A DNA stretch of 64,000 nt, from contig NZ_SZVP01000013.1 of the NCBI RefSeq assembly GCF_005885605.1, forward strand, positions 37,092-101,091, given 5' to 3'. Positions 26,839 through 34,277 of the stretch are shown piece by piece. Within the stretch, counting starts at the first letter, position 1, and each line of letters starts with the position of its first letter. This DNA comes from Colwellia ponticola. GTDB taxonomy: Bacteria; Pseudomonadota; Gammaproteobacteria; Enterobacterales; Alteromonadaceae. A model generated the notes under the pieces. That model was not told the DNA's origin and searched no databases. It worked only from the letters and a program-made list of their open reading frames with translations. The position numbers and the translations under genes are program-made.

Positions 26839-28172
26839 TGAGCAATTTAGACGGTAAATCAAAAACAATGAATAAAAAAAATCATCTCAAAGCGGCGTTA
26901 TCTTTAGCGACTAGTGCATTACTGGGCACTAGTGTTGCTACTGCGCCAGTAGTGCAAGCCAAAGAGGTTGATGAATGGCAATTTGACAGTGCCTTTTTAC
27001 TCTATTCTGAAGCCGATAGGGTCACAGCAGGTGAAGGTATTCTCGCGGGTACCAAAACCTTTGATGATGGCGAAATTTTGGCGTTAAAAATCACTGTTGA
27101 TGCGTTAACAGGCGCATCGGCTAATGGTGCTGTTGCACAGCCCCAAGCACAAACGTTTACTCGTCCTTCAGGTAACGGACAGTATGAAATCGCCGCTGGT
27201 GAAACACCACTTGATGATACCTTTCACGATACGCGTGTGCAATTAAATGCCCAATGGACTCAGCTTATAGCGGATAACCTTACTGGCAGTGTCGGCGGAC
27301 ACTTTTCCAAAGAGTATGATTATTTATCGCTAGGTGTTAATGGTAATGTAGCTTATGACTTTAATAATAAAAACTCTACCTTTTCAATGGGACTAAGTTA
27401 TTTTCAAGATACCTTTACCCCTGAAGGAGGCATTCCAAAACCACTTTCGTCTATGCTAGTGGGTGATTCAAGTTCACCTGAGTGGGATAAAGAGTTTGCT
27501 AAAACTCGACTAGGCACTAGTGAAGATAAAACCACAGCAGATGTTCTTGTGGGCTTTACCCAGGTAATTAATCGCCGCATGATCACCGCGTTTAATTACT
27601 CTTATTCAATGGTTGATGGTTATTTAACGGATCCGTTTAAAGTGGCTAGTGTGTTAAATAATCAAGGTATAGCGCAAGATTATATTTATGAAAACCGGCC
27701 CGACTCACGGGTAAAACAAAGTACGTTTATGCAGGCTAAATACCATTTTGATGATAGCCTACTAAATACCGTTGCCGATGTTTCTTATCGTTACATGTGG
27801 GATGATTGGGGTATCAACTCTCATACCATTGACTCGCGCTTTACTATTCCTATTGGTCGAGTAAGTTATATTGAGCCACATATTCGCTTTTATCAACAAA
27901 GTGCAGCGGACTTTTATAAACCATACATTATGGATGATGAAGTGCCAACGGGCTTTATTAGTACAGACTATCGTATTGGTGAAATGACAGCAGTAACCGT
28001 AGGCGCAAAATATGGTGTCGTGCTTAACGGTGGTAATGAACTTTCTTTTAGGTTGGAATATTACCGTCAAATGCCTACCAATGCAGGGTTTGTTGATCCC
28101 GACGGCTTAAATAGTATCGATGTCTATCCGGTTGTTGAAGCGATTATTGCTCAAGTCAGTTATTCATTTTAA
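26838..28172 (+). CDS. DUF3570 family outer-membrane protein, possible flavinylation target
   Basis: A 444-residue exported protein. Met11 may be the real start, because MNKKNHLKAAL begins a clean signal peptide ending VVQA-K; the upstream ATG overlaps the DUF4266 stop by one base. The mature part is a beta-barrel with repeated amphipathic strands (SFLLYSEAD, VRLEYYRQMP) and ends AIIAQVSYSF, the aromatic terminal residue of outer-membrane barrels. Near the N-terminus lies DALTGASANGAV (residues 88-99), conserved in DUF3570. It resembles the D-x-x-[ST]-G-A-[ST] motif to which ApbE attaches FMN through a phosphoester. ApbE is encoded next. Function otherwise unknown. Confidence 0.87.
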   Translation: MSNLDGKSKTMNKKNHLKAALSLATSALLGTSVATAPVVQAKEVDEWQFDSAFLLYSEADRVTAGEGILAGTKTFDDGEILALKITVDALTGASANGAVAQPQAQTFTRPSGNGQYEIAAGETPLDDTFHDTRVQLNAQWTQLIADNLTGSVGGHFSKEYDYLSLGVNGNVAYDFNNKNSTFSMGLSYFQDTFTPEGGIPKPLSSMLVGDSSSPEWDKEFAKTRLGTSEDKTTADVLVGFTQVINRRMITAFNYSYSMVDGYLTDPFKVASVLNNQGIAQDYIYENRPDSRVKQSTFMQAKYHFDDSLLNTVADVSYRYMWDDWGINSHTIDSRFTIPIGRVSYIEPHIRFYQQSAADFYKPYIMDDEVPTGFISTDYRIGEMTAVTVGAKYGVVLNGGNELSFRLEYYRQMPTNAGFVDPDGLNSIDVYPVVEAIIAQVSYSF

Positions 28173-28233
28173 GCTGCACTAATAATCATTCTTAGGTAAG
28201 ATAGTAGGCTAAATTATATCAGTATCTCAATAC

Positions 28234-29151
28234 ATGCTAACAAAACGTTCAGTTAAAGTAAGCCAAGCACAAGACAACTATCGCATTAGCTTTAATGCCA
28301 TGGCAAGTCCTTGTGAAGTGCTCATACAAACGCAAGATAAGCATGTTGTTGAGCAGCTTGCTCAGTGTGTTAGTGATGAAGTGTGGCGTATTGAACAAAA
28401 ATACAGTCGTTATGATAGCGCCAGTATTTGTAGCAAAATAAATACCAGTAATGGTCATGACATTGCTATTGATCAAGAAACCTACTTGCTACTAAATTTC
28501 GCTGAGCAATGCTATCAACTCAGTGACGGACTTTTTGATATTAGCTCAGGTGTTCTAAGAAAAGTATGGCGTTTTGATAGCGTTAGCGGCGAGTGTCAAC
28601 ACTTTCCTAATGCGGCCGATATTAATAAGTTGCTTGATTTTGTCGATTGGCCGAGCGTTATTTATGATCAACACAGTATTACTTTACCACAACATATGGA
28701 GCTTGATTTTGGCGGCATAGGTAAAGAATACGCTGTTGATCGCTGCTTATTATTAGCCAAAAAATTAACGGATGCGCCTATTTTAGTTAATTTAGGTGGC
28801 GATTTAGCAGTAACCGGTGCGAGACTTAACAATCAAGCATGGCAAGTGGCTATTGAAAACCCAAACCGAGAGGTACCTGGGCAATCACAAGATATGATTA
28901 TTGCACTTAGCCAGGGTGCACTAGCAACCAGTGGAGATGCTCGACGTTATTTAATCAAAAATGGTGTTCGATATGGTCATGTAATCAATGCAAAAACGGG
29001 GTGGCCTATTGTGAATGCGCCACGCTCTATTACCACCGTCGCACCGCAGTGCATTCAAGCGGGAATTTTAGCAACCTTAGCTTTATTACAAGGTGAACAT
29101 GCCGAACAGTTTTTAACCGAGCAAAACATCACTTTTTGGGCACGAAGGTAA
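28234..29151 (+). CDS. ApbE-type FAD:protein FMN transferase, divergent
   Basis: A 305-residue ApbE-family protein, which transfers FMN from FAD to Thr/Ser of target proteins. It has FNAMASPCEVLIQT at the usual MGT position, LSDGLFDISSGVL, LDFGGIGKEYAVDRC, VNLGGDLAVTG, ATSGDARRYL and HVINAKTGWPI in the expected order. Where classical ApbE has A-D-A-L-[AS]-T, this protein reads AGILAT (residues 276-281), so the Asp that helps bind Mg2+ is Gly277. No signal peptide or lipobox is visible, unusual for an enzyme acting on exported targets. It lies 61 bases after the DUF3570 gene. Family assignment is secure; catalytic competence is open. Confidence 0.88.
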   Translation: MLTKRSVKVSQAQDNYRISFNAMASPCEVLIQTQDKHVVEQLAQCVSDEVWRIEQKYSRYDSASICSKINTSNGHDIAIDQETYLLLNFAEQCYQLSDGLFDISSGVLRKVWRFDSVSGECQHFPNAADINKLLDFVDWPSVIYDQHSITLPQHMELDFGGIGKEYAVDRCLLLAKKLTDAPILVNLGGDLAVTGARLNNQAWQVAIENPNREVPGQSQDMIIALSQGALATSGDARRYLIKNGVRYGHVINAKTGWPIVNAPRSITTVAPQCIQAGILATLALLQGEHAEQFLTEQNITFWARR

Positions 29152-29198
29152 CTATTTACCATCAAACTTACCATAAGCACTTATCACGAGCATTCAGC

Positions 29199-29927
29199 AT
29201 GAGAATTTTATTAGTAGAAGATGACCAGGGACTTGCAGAGGCATTACAACAATCTCTAGAGCGAGAAGGTTTTGTCGTTGACCATGTCTCACGGGGTAAG
29301 CAGGCGTTAATAGCGTTAGCAGCACCGAGTCATGATATGGTGATGCTTGATTTAGGTTTACCAGATATGGATGGTTTAATGGTCTTGAAAGAGATTAGAT
29401 CGCAAAAAAATGACCTACCCGTGATAATTTTAACCGCTCGAGACACTATTGATAGTAAAGTACAAGGCTTAGATTATGGTGCAGATGATTACCTAGCAAA
29501 ACCCTTTAATATGCAGGAATTATTGGCCAGGTTGAGAGTAATAGAACGACGCTTAGGAACTTCGTCCAGTTCAATGATAACAGTTGACCGTGTTAGCTTA
29601 GATACTAAAGGCCATAAGGTCTTTTTAGCACCATGCGCTAGTGATAATGCGGAGCAACATAATGCCAGTGAAGATAATGCCAGTGAAGATAATGCCATTG
29701 AAGTACACTTTTCAAAAAAAGAATTTATGGTACTAAAGGCATTGATGGAGAATGCAGGACGTATTCAATCACGTGAGCAAATAGAATCTAAACTCTATCA
29801 TTGGGGGGAAGAGGTGTTAAGTAATGCGGTTGAAGTACATATTCACAAATTAAGAAAAAGCCTACCGACTAAATTTATACAAAATGTTCGAGGTGTGGGT
29901 TACATTATTAATCATCCTAAAGGTTAA
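29199..29927 (+). CDS. OmpR-family response regulator
   Basis: A 242-residue two-component regulator. The receiver domain (1-115) has MRILLVEDD, phosphoacceptor Asp51 in MLDLGLPDMDG, the conserved Thr in ILTARD and Lys in YLAKPF. The winged-helix DNA-binding domain (about 128-240) ends with GEEVLSNAVEVHIHKLRKSL and QNVRGVGYII. An insertion with three copies of a five-residue repeat (NASED) lies in the N-terminal beta-sheet of the DNA-binding domain. The frame is open upstream to 29136, but the ATG at 29199 gives the standard N-terminus. It is followed by its kinase after 36 bases and probably binds the TTAA array before the operon. Confidence 0.95.
   Translation: MRILLVEDDQGLAEALQQSLEREGFVVDHVSRGKQALIALAAPSHDMVMLDLGLPDMDGLMVLKEIRSQKNDLPVIILTARDTIDSKVQGLDYGADDYLAKPFNMQELLARLRVIERRLGTSSSSMITVDRVSLDTKGHKVFLAPCASDNAEQHNASEDNASEDNAIEVHFSKKEFMVLKALMENAGRIQSREQIESKLYHWGEEVLSNAVEVHIHKLRKSLPTKFIQNVRGVGYIINHPKG
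29661..29705 (+). repeat. In-frame 15-bp tandem repeat in the response regulator
   Basis: Two identical copies of aatgccagtgaagat and a third variant copy encode NASED-NASED-NAIEV. The repeat keeps the frame, so copy-number change would lengthen or shorten the loop by five residues without breaking the regulator. Confidence 0.9.
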
Positions 29928-29963
29928 TCACCTGCAAATGAGCTATCACATCGACATTATTCT

Positions 29964-31478
29964 ATGAGCATTCGCCGTTATTTAGTACTGACCTTAGTTG
30001 CTGCATTAACATTAATTACTTTTATTGCCGCTATTCAAGGTTATAAAGCTAGTATGGCGCGCGCGGAAAAGTCATTTGAACAACAGTTAGTTGATTTTGC
30101 TCAAATAGTAAAAGGTCTTCATCAAACTTTTAACAATAACGAACAACAACTTGTTGTGGACAAACAGCAGACTAGTTTTGCTTTTCAAGTATGGCAAGGA
30201 GATCGCTTAGTTATCCAAAGTGCTAACTCGCCAACCAAGCCCATCATGCCAATAAAGGCTATACCGCTGGCGTCTACTCATTTTGGTGAAGTCAATTTTT
30301 CAGGGCAACGATGGCGGGCCGTTTATTTAGCGACTAACGCTAATAGCAGTACAGCAAACGATAAAGCCTTGGTCATTATGGTTGCTCAACCGCTACAGAA
30401 ACAATTTTTGTTGGCTCAAGAGGTTATTCTTGCAGCGGTTACCCCGATGATTATTGCTATTGTTTTATTGTCACTGCTTATTTACGCTATCATCACACAA
30501 GGCTTAAAACCACTACACCAACTCAGCACAGCGTTAGCCAATAAACAAAGTAATGATTTTACTCCGCTAGCATTAACGGTTGAAAATACCGAGTTAAGCC
30601 GTGTTGTTACTACCTTAAATCAACTTCTTGCGCGGTTAAACTTAGCATTCCAGCGAGAGCGACATTTTGCTGCCGATGCGGCTCATGAGTTGAAAACACC
30701 ATTAAGCGTATTAAAAATAAATGTGCATAACCTCTCACAAGCACTAAATAAAAGCCAATCAAATGCGCAACAACACAGTCATTCAACAGACTCTTTAGCA
30801 AATAATATAATAGAGCACACCACAAATAATAGACGAGACAACGCCGCAAATTTAATTGCACCACTTACGGTAAGTGTTGACAGAATGGGGCATGTCATTG
30901 ATCAAATACTGCATTTAAATCGCACGAATCCGGATCAAATAAATCAGCACCAACAGCGGGTTAAACTAAAGCCATTAGTGCAATCAGTTATTGCCGACCT
31001 CTACCAAGATATCAATAATAAAGAACAAACCATTACCTTAATCACTGATGATATAATGATTAACGGCGATGAAATGTCGCTGCAACTGATGTTAACGAAC
31101 CTTATCGCTAATGCGACTAAATACACACCAAACAAGGGTGAAATCAAGGTCAGTACAAAGTACCTACTACAGGCAGATAAGCAAAGTAGTCAAGTGAAGC
31201 TTATTATTGAAGATTCAGGTGAGGGCATAGCGCCACAAGAATACCACCGTGTATTTGATCGCTTCTATCGCGTGGGCGGCGATCAACATAACTCAACTGT
31301 ATTTGGTTGTGGTTTAGGTTTAACGATAGTTAAGCATATAGTCGATATGCACGGAGGCAAAATTATATTGTCTCAATCAGCATCGCTAGGTGGACTTAAG
31401 GTGACCGTGATTTTTACGCAAAATATTGAAGATAAGGTTCAACCTAAGAGCAGAGAGGCTAGAGACAAAGGTGTTTAA
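29964..31478 (+). CDS. Sensor histidine kinase (QseC/PmrB-like)
   Basis: A 504-residue membrane kinase partnered with the upstream response regulator. It has a first transmembrane helix at about residues 7-25, a periplasmic sensor region of roughly 120 residues, a second helix at about 150-180 (PMIIAIVLLSLLIYAIIT), a HAMP-like linker, and the dimerisation domain with His241 in AHELKTPLSVL. The ATPase domain has the N box (LMLTNLIANATKYTP), DSGEGIAP and GCGLGLTIVKHI. Between the two dimerisation helices there is a Gln/Asn/His-rich stretch of about 40 residues, longer than in QseC. The 3' end overlaps the cupredoxin gene. Confidence 0.94.
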   Translation: MSIRRYLVLTLVAALTLITFIAAIQGYKASMARAEKSFEQQLVDFAQIVKGLHQTFNNNEQQLVVDKQQTSFAFQVWQGDRLVIQSANSPTKPIMPIKAIPLASTHFGEVNFSGQRWRAVYLATNANSSTANDKALVIMVAQPLQKQFLLAQEVILAAVTPMIIAIVLLSLLIYAIITQGLKPLHQLSTALANKQSNDFTPLALTVENTELSRVVTTLNQLLARLNLAFQRERHFAADAAHELKTPLSVLKINVHNLSQALNKSQSNAQQHSHSTDSLANNIIEHTTNNRRDNAANLIAPLTVSVDRMGHVIDQILHLNRTNPDQINQHQQRVKLKPLVQSVIADLYQDINNKEQTITLITDDIMINGDEMSLQLMLTNLIANATKYTPNKGEIKVSTKYLLQADKQSSQVKLIIEDSGEGIAPQEYHRVFDRFYRVGGDQHNSTVFGCGLGLTIVKHIVDMHGGKIILSQSASLGGLKVTVIFTQNIEDKVQPKSREARDKGV

Positions 31479-31860
31479 AATAGTCGCTAAAATAAGCTTT
31501 ATTACCAGCTATATATTACTGTTTATGGTAAGTGCGAGCGTGTTGGCGCAGCGACCAGTGTTTAAGCTTGTGTTGAAAAATCATCTTTTTTATCCGGCCG
31601 AAATGATCATACCAGCCAATAAAAAAATAAAACTTATTATCGATAATCAAGATGACAGTGTTGAAGAGTTTGATAGCTTTTCACTTAATCGAGAAAAAGT
31701 ACTCTTTCCTCAGCAACAAGCCATTATTTATATTGGCCCACTGCCGCCAGGGCATTATACGTTTTTTGGTGAGTATCATCCTAATAGTGCTAGAGGCGTC
31801 ATTACGGTGAGTGACGCAGTACTGACCAAGTCTACCAAGAAGGCTAATAATGTTAATTAA
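31471..31860 (+). CDS. Periplasmic cupredoxin-like protein
   Basis: With a GTG start at 31471 the protein has 129 residues, a signal peptide ending SASVLA-Q, and one cupredoxin domain. The frame is open from an ATG at 31426, but that start would add 15 charged residues in front and overlap the kinase further. The domain reads FYPAEMIIPANKKIKLIIDNQDDSV, EEFDS, then GPLPPGHYTFFGEYHPNSARGVITV. This matches the iron-transport-associated cupredoxins (EfeO-like N-domain) that occur beside FTR1 permeases. The usual type-1 copper Cys is absent. It overlaps the next gene by 11 bases. Probable metal-binding partner of the downstream membrane protein. Confidence 0.82.
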   Translation: MFKIVAKISFITSYILLFMVSASVLAQRPVFKLVLKNHLFYPAEMIIPANKKIKLIIDNQDDSVEEFDSFSLNREKVLFPQQQAIIYIGPLPPGHYTFFGEYHPNSARGVITVSDAVLTKSTKKANNVN

Positions 31861-32782
31861 TACCGTTTTAGTGTTATTACAGAGCCTACTCCCTATTTTT
31901 TTAGTGGTGAGTTTATTGCTTGCTCTGCAACGGCAAAACCTTTTAACGAGGTCCGCTAATACAGGCGATGAAACAATCGCTAAGCAAACAGAACAAGTCA
32001 GTCACCTTGATGACTTGTCAGTAATTAGCGCAGCTAAGTTAACGAATTCCATTACGTTAGCCAACGTAATTAACACAAGTTTTTTTGCCTTTATTATCGT
32101 CTGTTTACTCAGTTACTACATGCCAAGTCTTAGCCAACTATTTACCGGTAACGGTCTAGAAATAATTTTTTCAATACTCTTTGGTTTGATTTATGGATTT
32201 ATTATACTGGCCTTTTTAATCAGTCAAAAACCGCTTATTAATCGCCATAAAGATAGCCGCGTTACTTGGCAGAACAGTCTGATAAATATTGCCATATTAT
32301 TATTAGTTTTTTCTGTTCACGGTAGTTATTTTAGCTTTTATCTAAAGAGCTTAACGACTCAAAGCATGTCTATTACTCCGTTCTATGCGGGCATCGTTAT
32401 GGGTATTATTATTGGCACCGGTATTTGTTTAAGTATTGCTATTTTATTGTATTTTTTCTTGATGACAGTAGATAAAAAACCAACCAGTAAAGTGGCTAGT
32501 TACTTGTTATTATTATTTGGTGTCGGTCAATTAATGCAAGGGCTACAGTTACTTGAACAAGTCGATATTATCGCTAGTAATAGCCATTTATGGAGTACTA
32601 GTTACCTTATTAGTGAAGACTCAGAGCTTGGTTATTTCCTTACTATTTTATTTGGTTATGAAGCGACACCCTCTGCTATGGAATTAGCGGTTTATATTAG
32701 CGCTATTCTATTGCCATTATCTGTTGGTAAATTTATCACTTACAAACACCACCATGCGACTTTAACCAATGGGACTGAGTAA
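31850..32782 (+). CDS. FTR1-like membrane protein lacking REXXE motifs
   Basis: A 310-residue inner-membrane protein with about seven hydrophobic segments (around residues 4-26, 75-95, 105-125, 145-165, 178-205, 215-230, 282-297). The C-terminal part LGYFLTILFGYEATPSAMELAVYI is the FTR1-family ending, and the gene follows an FTR1-associated cupredoxin gene. However, in the first helix, where FTR1 has R-E-G-L-E, the sequence is LQSLLPIF. In the fourth helix, where a second R-E-x-x-E is expected, it reads VHGSYFSFYL. The carboxylates that carry iron are therefore missing. It may be a degenerate permease, an electron-transfer membrane partner or a transporter of something else. Confidence 0.72.
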   Translation: MLINTVLVLLQSLLPIFLVVSLLLALQRQNLLTRSANTGDETIAKQTEQVSHLDDLSVISAAKLTNSITLANVINTSFFAFIIVCLLSYYMPSLSQLFTGNGLEIIFSILFGLIYGFIILAFLISQKPLINRHKDSRVTWQNSLINIAILLLVFSVHGSYFSFYLKSLTTQSMSITPFYAGIVMGIIIGTGICLSIAILLYFFLMTVDKKPTSKVASYLLLLFGVGQLMQGLQLLEQVDIIASNSHLWSTSYLISEDSELGYFLTILFGYEATPSAMELAVYISAILLPLSVGKFITYKHHHATLTNGTE

Positions 32783-33543
32783 TGTTTATTTTTAAGTATC
32801 AGTATGTCAACGCTCAACCTAGCCAAAGTAGATCTAGTTATGCTTGGCTAATACATAGTCTATGTGTTGTTATGGTGCTCTTCTCAAGTAGGGGGGTTGC
32901 TGATGGTGTTGTAGTTGATAAAGTTTATCATCCTTACGTGTTGCCTAATGAGCGAGAAGTTGAATGGCGTATGCTTGCCCAGCGCGAAAATGGTGTCAGT
33001 AATGATTTAGCGCACCAAATCGCTTATGGCCAATCAATCACCGACAATGTCATGTTGGAGTTTTACCTTATTGGTCAACGTGACAAAAATGATAACTTTT
33101 CTTTAAGTGCTTATGAAGTTGAAGCGCGCTGGATGATAACTGAACAGGGACAGTATTGGGCCGATTGGGGTATGTTGTTTGAAGTTGAAAAGCAGCACCA
33201 AGAAAACAATTGGGAACTAACCTCAGGGATGGTTATGGAAAAGGAGTTTGGTCGTACTAGTCTGACGTTAAATGCTTTTTTAATTTATGAGTGGGGCGAT
33301 ACGTTACCCAATGAAATAGAAACTGAATTTCGATTACAATATCGCTTTCGTCATCTTGAACAATTTCAACCAGCGATTGAAGTCTATTCCGGTGAAAACT
33401 ACCTTGGCTTAGGTCCTGCGTTTATGGGTATTCAACGGTTTAGTGGTCAAAAACAGATTAAGTGGGAGGCGGCTTTTATTACGGGAATCAATAATGAAAG
33501 CCAAGGGCATATATTGCGCTTAGCGATAGAATATGAGTTTTAG
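32782..33543 (+). CDS. Outer-membrane-barrel-like protein of the metal operon
   Basis: A 253-residue protein of no recognised family. The N-terminus has a hydrophobic stretch at about residues 23-38 (WLIHSLCVVMVLFSSRGVA) that fits a signal peptide cleaved near VADG; the first 20 residues are unusually long before it. The mature part is made of alternating strands (EVEWRMLAQREN, VEARWMITEQGQYWADWGMLFEVE, TEFRLQYRFRHL) and ends LRLAIEYEF, an aromatic last residue typical of outer-membrane barrels. Its ATG overlaps the FTR1-like stop by one base, so it is the last gene of the operon. Probable outer-membrane component (inference). Confidence 0.7.
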   Translation: MFIFKYQYVNAQPSQSRSSYAWLIHSLCVVMVLFSSRGVADGVVVDKVYHPYVLPNEREVEWRMLAQRENGVSNDLAHQIAYGQSITDNVMLEFYLIGQRDKNDNFSLSAYEVEARWMITEQGQYWADWGMLFEVEKQHQENNWELTSGMVMEKEFGRTSLTLNAFLIYEWGDTLPNEIETEFRLQYRFRHLEQFQPAIEVYSGENYLGLGPAFMGIQRFSGQKQIKWEAAFITGINNESQGHILRLAIEYEF

Positions 33544-33767
33544 TGATACTTACTGTCGCCATTTTTGAGTACTCTATTCTGTACACAATATTGTGGTGCA
33601 CAGTAGTAAACTGACTTTAAAGCGAGTTACCCCCAAGTTATCAATACGTTGCCTAATTGTTTGTTTATCAATCATATTTAATGTTTTATGTCGTTAATTA
33701 CACTTGTATTTACGTCACTTTTAACGCATGGTAATAGCCATAAACTTTGCTAAAAGGTAGATATGCG

Positions 33768-34028
33768 ATGAAAAAATTAAAAAATGAAGCTGAATTACTG
33801 AAAAAAGCATTAACCATTGGTGAAAGGTACGCCGTTAATCGCGGCTATAATAGTTTTTCGGCGACCAATTCAGCGAAAGATAAAGTAGAAAGCCTCTATC
33901 GTTTATTAGTCAACGACAAACTTATTCAACCACTGGCCGTTGATAGTGAAGATCAACCCAACATGAAACATAAACTGGCATTGTGGATCGCTAAACAGTT
34001 ACCAGCCGGGCATGAATTACTGAAATAA
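33768..34028 (+). CDS. DUF5062 family protein
   Basis: An 86-residue cytoplasmic protein that matches DUF5062 of vibrios and Shewanella: LKNEAELLKKALTIGERYAV at the start, AKDKVESLYRLLV in the middle, and MKHKLALWIAKQLPAGHELLK at the end. Largely helical, no membrane segment. The frame extends upstream to 33747, but the ATG at 33768 starts with the conserved MKKLKNEAELL. AAAAGG stands further upstream at about 33750. Function unknown. It is a single gene between the metal operon and the DAHP synthase gene. Confidence 0.85.
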   Translation: MKKLKNEAELLKKALTIGERYAVNRGYNSFSATNSAKDKVESLYRLLVNDKLIQPLAVDSEDQPNMKHKLALWIAKQLPAGHELLK

Positions 34029-34277
34029 TAAAACGTTAGCACTCGAGTTTCTTGCGCTGAAAATGAACGAGGTTAATTATGATAAAGGTAATTATTACCC
34101 TGTTAGACTAAATATTCTAAAAACTTACTTTTAACGACAATTTTCCATAGCATTCAAACATTAACACTGCTAAATTAATATTGGAATGCTAATTAACTAT
34201 CGATTAATTATCTATTATTAATGAATAATCATCTATTGATGATGAATAAACAACGAAATAGCAGTAGAGAGCTCACT

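Noticed and set aside
31426..31470. Upstream ATG for the cupredoxin gene
   Set aside because: It would add 15 charged residues before the signal peptide and overlap the kinase by 53 bases; the GTG at 31471 gives a normal export signal.
34221..34277. Earlier ATG for the DAHP synthase
   Set aside because: The 19 extra residues do not match the family, while the ATG at 34278 gives exactly the usual 350-residue enzyme with a ribosome binding site.
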